A program made the position numbers and the translations under genes. This document shows positions 57,790 through 64,000 of a stretch of DNA of 64,000 nt, piece after piece. The notes beneath the pieces were generated by a model. The model made no database searches and was not told the origin of the DNA. It worked only from the letters and a program-made list of their open reading frames with translations. The DNA is from Ephydatia muelleri (Eukaryota; Porifera; Demospongiae; Spongillida; Spongillidae), in contig JABACO010000006.1 in the NCBI GenBank assembly GCA_013339895.1, positions 6,121,893-6,185,892 on the forward strand, in the 5' to 3' direction. Every line of letters begins with the position of its first letter. The first letter of the stretch is position 1.

Positions 57790-58780
57790 GAGAATACTTT
57801 TAACGATACTCAAAGCTTCCCCGCACTTCGACGTATTTTGTCATCGACGCCCCCTTTATTCCCTGGCGGTTAATCGAACCCCCATTTCCAAAATCCTACG
57901 CACGGGCCTGGCAGGAGCTATAGTTCAAAGCGGGCCCGCCGGGTTCATACGTATACGTAAATTTTGGGGAAAAGCGTCCATTACATAATCGCATCGGTGT
58001 AGTGGGTTGCTAACGTGAGTGGCGAGAAATGAAGAGTTACTTTGAAAATCTATATCTCCGTAACGGATAAGAAAAAACTTAACGATCTGCAGAAATCAAT
58101 AGCTACAGGACTCTTCTATGTACACTTCGATTTTGACGCGTTATCATCACTCGTGTCTGGAGAAGTGTGGAATTCTAACCCATTGAGTTAAAGACCTTTG
58201 CAACCATGGCATGGTAAATATTTAGAGCACCAAAATAGGTTTGCACAGAGAGAAATGATGTGTGAACAAGTACGAAATTTGAAAGTAAAAAATCAAACCG
58301 TTGTGAAGATATGCTACGTTGAGTAACGTACAATTTTTATAGTGATAAAATTAAAACTCCAGAAGGGTGATTTTGCTGGACACCGTCCCATATATTATAG
58401 ATTGCGCGAGTCTATAAGCTCGCAGACAATTTTCTAACTACATGTGATGTGCATACCTATGCCAGGGAGTAGTATGGTTTGTGTGTCTTTCCGCCATGTC
58501 GATGCTACCGTGACCTTAATCGGTACTATTGTTTGTCCGCTCGATTTTTGTTGCCGTTTTAAACGTTTTATTGCGGGTATGGTAATACCCGCATTTTTGC
58601 CAGATATGTCGACAGATACTTTCACGAGAAGGTTGAGGATTTGAGCGAGTCTCGTCAAATAAATCGAAACTTCGAAGCAAGACCAGTAATGGAATAGGCT
58701 TTTCAAATAACTACAAAGCCACACCCACATCCGCGTTGTTGTGCATGGCGAATATAGTACTCCTAGAGGTGTAGCACTCC
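57790..58780. other. No gene seen
   Basis: Short frames only. A palindrome GCGGGTATGGTAATACCCGC lies near 58573. Confidence 0.4.
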
Positions 58781-58783
58781 TAG

Positions 58784-59670
58784 ACAGTGGCGGCGCGAGG
58801 GTCTCTGGCGCCCGGGGGCAGATTATGATATGGCGCCGCCCCCCCCCCCCCCCCCCCCCCCCCCCTCCCCCCCCGCATCCGTGCAGTCTTAATTGCTATC
58901 CTTGTGGAGGTCCTGACAGTGGAGATAACCTATAGCGGTATTTGCGGTATTAACACTTTGAAGTCGAGGCTTGGCTATCATATGATCATTAGGCCTAGGC
59001 CTAAATTTCTTTTGTTTTGTTTTAGTATTTTCAAATCTTAGATAAACGCAGAATTTTGACAAAATTAAGGCAATATTACGGTCTAGTGCAGCTCTAGATT
59101 ATAGTTATATTAACAGTATTCTTCATATCAGTGCAAGTAAACTAATTTAGTCTATGGTCATACATGTACATGTAAAATGATTTATTTTTAGATTAGTCAT
59201 TAATTTAAAAGCTGGCATTTCTACTTTTTTTCAGCGAATTGGTCGATAATCTGATCAAAGTCAACACTGTTGAATACTTCTTTCTCTATTGAAAGAATTG
59301 CAAGATTGCCCAATCGTTCTTGTGCCATAGTAGACCTCAGATAGGTTTTGATTAGCTTCAGCTTACTGAAGGATCTCTCACAGCTTGCCACCGACACTGG
59401 CATAGTCAGCAAGATTTGCAATGCAGTCTGCAGGTTGGGGAAGACATCTTTTCCATACTGTATGGTGGTCTTCAGCAGTTCCTCTGGTGTTGATGGCAAT
59501 GTCTGGCGGTTTGCAAACAGCATCTGGCAGTCAGTGATTTCTTGATACAGAGCTGTACCATTGACGTCCCCTTCATAAACCACACCGAAGTCAGAACACT
59601 GCAGTGATTTGGATAAGGTTTGGCTTTTGACCAGACATAAAGTCAACACATGACAATTTTGATCAGACAT
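58784..59670 (-). mobile_element. hAT-type DNA transposon, C-terminal part of transposase (truncated)
   Basis: A minus-strand frame, 59670-59221, holds a classical hAT dimerisation region. It reads FPNLQTALQILLTMPVSVAS followed by CERSFSKLKLIKTYLRSTMA and ERLGNLAILSIEKE, ending FAEKK with a stop at 59221. Downstream of the stop, at 58784, the plus strand reads CAGTGGCGGCGCGAGGG, a typical hAT terminal sequence, followed by a poly-C tract. This gives one element end. The opposite end and the N-terminal half (zinc finger, catalytic DDE core) are absent or lie beyond recognition upstream of 59700. Confidence 0.75.
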
Positions 59671-59699
59671 TTATAGATTTTGACCAGACATGTAATTTA

Positions 59700-60100
59700 A
59701 TGAGTACAATCAAGAAAAATAGTTGCATACACTAAACGCAAAAACTACTCTGCTAAAAAGCTATCCCAGTCAGGTTGAAGTTTCTGGTGCTAGTTAGCTG
59801 GTCTTCAAACTGTATGCACACTTAGCACTTCAGAGCAGACACGTGGTTATCGATCAAGGCGATCATAGGTAAGCCACAATGTCGTGGTCAGCTCCTTTTC
59901 ATTGTCCTTCACCCACTTTTTTACAGTTTTGTATAGTAAGACCACGCTTTTTACCATCATTATCAACCGCACTAATGCACCTATCAATGGTAGGTGCGAC
60001 CCCCCCTCATCCGGGACATATGGGAGATTAATGGAGGATTTGACCGCTAATTGGATTATTGCTGGGTTATTGCTACCAGCACGGGGGATTTGACATTGGG
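59700..60100. other. No gene seen
   Basis: Possible promoter/5' side of the following gene. Confidence 0.4.
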
Positions 60101-63100
60101 TGCGGTCTACTGCAAATGGCGTTGCGAATGACCAAAAGGTTTCTTGTCTTATTGCCTCCGTATCGACGGATCCTTGACAAAAGCGAGGATACTGAAATGG
60201 AATCAGCAGTTAGGGCTTTATTCAATGATGTTCTCGAAACGGGTGAAAGAATTATAATTCAAGTTGAGGAAAAATTGGGTGACAGCACATACTTTGTAGA
60301 TATCCAGGACCGCGAGTTAAGTGGAAATAGCGTTTTGCAGGTTGTACGGTTGCAACAGGTAAGCGTGCTGTATACTGTGGAGTCATATTTTTTATATACT
60401 TTTATATATGTATAGGAAGAGTCTCAGCGTGCTGACCTTACACCTACACTCCAGGTAGGCATCGCAAATATAAGACATTTACTAGTCTGCATGCGCGAGC
60501 TGCTAGCTTTGTCGATGCATAAGACACGTGCATGATGTGCTTTTATTAAATGACAATGTTTATAAGCGACAAATTGGTATAGAGAGGATGCACTGTCATC
60601 CCTGGAAGGTTACCTCTTGCATTGGCACACTCATCAATTGTACTAAGCTTATGCATTGTATGATTATTAATTTTGGACACCAAAAACCATGGCGGCGAGT
60701 GAACATGTGAACCTTCCTGGTATGACACTGCATCCTCTCTATACTTTTATGGTTGAATTGGATACTGATAAAAGCTTGTGTTAAGCATACCTGCATTAGC
60801 ATTTTGTGGACATGCATTGTAACAAACATATCTTCCAAATTGTCTCCTCAATTTGTGAGGCACAGGATGATTCATTACTATATTTGGTAACTAACTAAAC
60901 GTTTCCGATTATTATGTATGTGCAAATTGTATCATGGCCATTTTATATCATCAATTTCAGAGAGAAACTAGTCAGAGCTCAAGTAATAGTTTATTAGCTG
61001 GAACTAGTCAAAGCTCAAGTACAAGCTTGTTTGCTGAAAAATGCAAAGTGTTCAAAAAGGAATCTATCACAAAGTACAAGCAGCTAATCAATGAGGCAGC
61101 ATTTGAATTGTCCATAGAAACTCCTACCTTGTTGTGGGATCGGAAAGCGCTACTAACTAGTGCACGAAAGAGAGTGCATGATAATGGGTATGAGTACAAA
61201 AAAGGTAAATCACGTTCTGTTCAACTTGATCATAGAAATGCAAATAAACGCCAAAAGATTGATGCATCTACTCGCACTAAACAACTGTCTGATCTAGAGC
61301 AGAGGCTTAACAATATCAATCTGTCTATAAAATGAAGCAGAATAGGTGTCAGGAGAGTGAGAAGGATAAGAACTACAAACTGTGTGATGAGCTAATGAGT
61401 GATATATCAGCTTTACTAGTTGAACAGCAACTAATTGAATCTGAGCTTTCTACACTGAAAAGAAAAGAAAAAAATCGTACTGGTATCACCGTAGACGATC
61501 TAGTTCCACTTCTGATTTGGATCTGTCTGGTTCATCATATTCAGGTACTTTGTCTGATATGTTTAGTCCAATGTCAGAACAAGCAGACAACTCTTTTCAG
61601 CCTGACCCTTTTCATCAGGGCCTCCCTCCAACATAACTGCTACTGTGTCAGGCAGAGGGAGGCCAAGTACAATCACACAATATATTGCAGAATGTATTAA
61701 TCACCCTGGAATGTATACTGTTGTATCTAATAATATATATGTGACTCCTGTAACTGATGTAACCTTGCGTGATTACATCCAAGCTCGTGCTACGTACTGT
61801 GAGCTACAGCACTGCAAAAAGCCCTGTATTTGTAAACCAATGATACAAGCTGCTCTTATAATAATAGAAAAAGGTATTCATTCTGTCTCATCTCTGTATA
61901 GAACAATATTTCCAGACCAGGTTTATCAATCTCAACATGCAAAACGAAAACTTTTGCAAATGCCACTGGTAATAATTCGTTGTGGTTCCTCAGATAGTGG
62001 CAAATGTGAACTTTTTGTAATGGAACACATAGCTGGTATAGACTATGTACAAATTGCTAAGTTTCTAGAATCTACTAAACAGCAGGCTTCTACTTCTATA
62101 TTGTTGAACAAACCAGAGTTTACTCAACTGCTTGGTGTAGCACAGACTGAACGAGAACGCCAATGCATATCTTATTGCATATATAAGTCACTTGGGCTTT
62201 CATTCAAATCTGCAAGACGTCACTTTGGATTTAATCGTATGGCACAACGCATAGCTAGAATGGACAAGTGTATCAATGAAATTCAGACCATTCATGAATG
62301 TGCTGATCGAATCATAGTGATCAAGGAAGCATCATGTTTAAGGTCATTGGGTTGCACTGGAAATAGTGACAGCACAGGTGATGGAGGACACGGTGGAAGT
62401 AATGGAGTCATGGATGCACCGCTTTTAAGGTCATTGGGTTGCACTGGAAATAGTGACAGCGCAGGTGATGGTGGACACAGTGGAAGTAATGAAGTCATGG
62501 ATGCTAGCACTGGAAATAGTGACAACACAACTGATGGACAACACGGTGGAAGAATTGGAGTCATGGATGCACCGCTTTTAAGGTCATTGGGTTGCACTGG
62601 AAATAGTGACAGCGCAGGTGATGGTGGACACAGTGGAAGTAATGAAGTCATGGATGCTAGCACTGGAAATAGTGACAACACAACTGATGGGCAACACGGT
62701 GGAAGAATTGGAGTCATGGATGCACCGCTTTTAAGGTCATTGGGTTGCACTGGAAATAGTGACAGCGCAGGTGATGGTGGACACAGTGGAAGTAATGAAG
62801 TCATGGATGCTAGCACTGGAAATAGTGACAACACAACTGATGGGCAACACGGTGGAAGTAATGGAGTCATGGATGCACCGCTTTTAAGGTCATTGGGTTG
62901 CACTGGAAATAGTGACAGCGCAGGTGATGGAGGACACGGTGGAAGTAATGAAGTCATGGATGCTAGCACTGGAAATAGTGACAACACAACTGATGGGCAA
63001 CACGGTGGAAGTAATGGAGTCATGGATGCACCGCTTTTAAGGTCATTGGGTTGCACTGAAAATAGTGACAGCGCAGGTGATGGTGGACACAGTGGAAGTA

Positions 63101-64000
63101 ATGAAGTCATGGATGCTAGCACTGGAAATAGTGACAACACAACTGATGGGCAACACGATGGAAGTAATAGAGTCATGGATGCACCGCTTTTAAGGTCATT
63201 GGGTTGCACTGGAAATAGTGACAGCGCAGGTGATGGAGGACACGGTGGAGGTAATGAAGTCATGGATGCCCCGCTTTTAAAGTCATTGGGTGATGGATAC
63301 AGTACAAGTGATGGTCACCATACAGATGATGGTCATAGTCAAGGTAATAAAGCTAAAGCATTGGTAATAAAACGTCATGCCAATTACATAAAACGTAAGT
63401 ATGCAAGGCACACTTCATACAGGAAAGAGAGGGCATATACAAGCAAAATCATGACTGATTGCAAGGGTATAGGAAAAGTCATTGAAGAGTATGTACAAAG
63501 TAGAATTGTTGGTGCAGATGCATGGCGTAGGACAGGTGTGCTTACATTTGACGGAAACAGAAAAGTTAAAGAAAAAGCAACGTATACAGGGATACAATCC
63601 CATCTTGAAAATGTGTAAGCGCAAAATTGGATTTGGAACAGTTGTTCAATTGTGTGTGGCAAGAAATAAGCGTAGACTGTCTTCTAAGCGTTACCAAGGG
63701 GCTGCAAAAGTTACATCAAGACGTGCAAGGAAAGGGTTCCAATTGAAGTACAACCCAGATACACACTGGAGTGCTGCATTATACAGAGGATTAAGTCATG
63801 TTCAGTATGCAGATGGCTCAAACATAGTTAATATAAACAGAGATGATGCAGCTGGATTTAGACTGGACACCATGACAACACACAGACTCCATAAGACACC
63901 TATGGTACAAGGACAGAATACACTAACAACTTACACAGATTATGTTAATAAGTACCCATCCACTTTGCAAACAACATCATACAATTTCACTGGAATGCAT
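60101..64000 (+). CDS. Multi-exon protein of a recurrent uncharacterised sponge/cnidarian family (partial, runs off the window)
   Basis: Exon 1 begins MALRMTKRFLVLLPPYRRIL near 60115 and ends at donor GTAAGC near 60360. A 39-nt exon (EESQRADLTPTLQ) lies near 60416-60454. Exon 3 starts after TTTCAG at 60961 (RETSQSSSNSLLAGTSQSSS) and has a Lys/Arg-rich segment with coiled coil. The main frame 61645-63618 has GRGRPSTITQYIAECINHPG, a cysteine cluster (CELQHCKKPCICKP), a helix-turn-helix-like part (SLGLSFKSARRHFGFNRMAQ), the 51-residue repeats, then RIVGADAWRRTGVLTFDGNR. Coding continues in another frame to the edge with KRRLSSKRYQGAAKV, NPDTHWSAALYRGL and DDAAGFRLDTMTTHRLHKTP. I recall this order from a repeated family of unknown function, probably mobile. 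At least three frame changes are seen (near 61333, 61560-61645, 63615). Confidence 0.6.
62337..63290 (+). repeat. In-frame 153-bp tandem repeat (51 residues), five full units with 87-bp partial units at both ends
   Basis: AGGTCATTGGGTTGCACTGG (or near copy) occurs at 62341, 62428, 62581, 62734, 62887, 63040, 63193 and 63280. The spacings are 87, 153 five times, and 87. Each 153-bp unit is an 87-bp part plus a related 66-bp part. A unit reads SLGCTGNSDSAGDGGHSGSN, EVMDASTGNSDNTTDGQH and GGRIGVMDAPLLR. The repeat is Gly/Asp/Ser-rich and lies between the helix-turn-helix-like part and the basic part of the host protein. Confidence 0.95.

Noticed and set aside
62292-63263. 323-codon minus-strand frame
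   Set aside because: Shadow of the 153-bp repeat. The plus strand continues into conserved protein on both sides, the minus frame does not.

Overview
The window looks like nuclear DNA of an early-branching animal, most likely a demosponge of the Amphimedon type. This is inferred from short introns with canonical GT/AG sites, an ankyrin-Roc-COR-death domain gene, many ACATGTACATGT-like palindromes, and many remnants of mobile families that I know from sponges and cnidarians. No database search was possible, so every family name rests on motifs read by eye.

Layout. 0-5.5 kb: the end of an unknown gene, two tandem broken copies of the C-terminal part of a LINE-like reverse transcriptase, an intact tRNA-Ile(AAT) and a third, different RT remnant. 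5.7-6.7 kb (minus): exons of the second domain of a two-pore-channel-like protein. 6.9-8.6 kb: a CACATG minisatellite with a 233-bp higher-order period and an 866-bp element with 32-bp terminal inverted repeats (TIRs). 10.6-13.3 kb: a broken Ginger-type integrase DNA transposon with palindromic ends. 13.3-15.9 kb: unrecognised exon-like pieces, some coiled-coil.

The centre is one minus-strand host gene that I trace from a start codon at 45,875 to a stop at 16,764. It has a start exon, an ankyrin-like exon, five 99-nt exons of one ankyrin repeat each, an exon joining an ankyrin repeat to a P-loop, a 1.6-kb Roc/COR exon, two linker exons and a death-domain exon. All joins I could check keep phase, except that part of the GTPase switch region between 25,825 and 19,266 is not located. 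Its ankyrin exons lie in a segmental array (31.3-44.4 kb) of 4.23- and 4.27-kb tandem units plus a third diverged unit. A 1,772-bp TIR element has inserted into a unit border; the sister units preserve the empty site and show a 4-bp target duplication. Introns hold a transposase-like remnant, hairpin repeats, a Ty3/Gypsy fossil fragment and a 276-bp element with a 9-bp target duplication.

46-64 kb is repeat rich: a long CA tract, the N-terminal part of a Helitron-type protein, a Pro/Ala/Ser low-complexity ORF, a perfect 133-bp inverted repeat, a coiled-coil tail of a mobile-type protein, PHD-finger and acidic exons (minus), inverted polypurine/polypyrimidine arms, a ferlin-like C2 exon (minus), a hAT transposase tail (minus), and from 60.1 kb to the window edge a multi-exon gene of a recurrent uncharacterised sponge/cnidarian family carrying an in-frame 51-residue tandem repeat.

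The ankyrin-Roc-COR-death gene is the best candidate for a distinctive system: a sensor or signalling protein whose repeat number appears to grow by genomic duplication of whole one-repeat exons.
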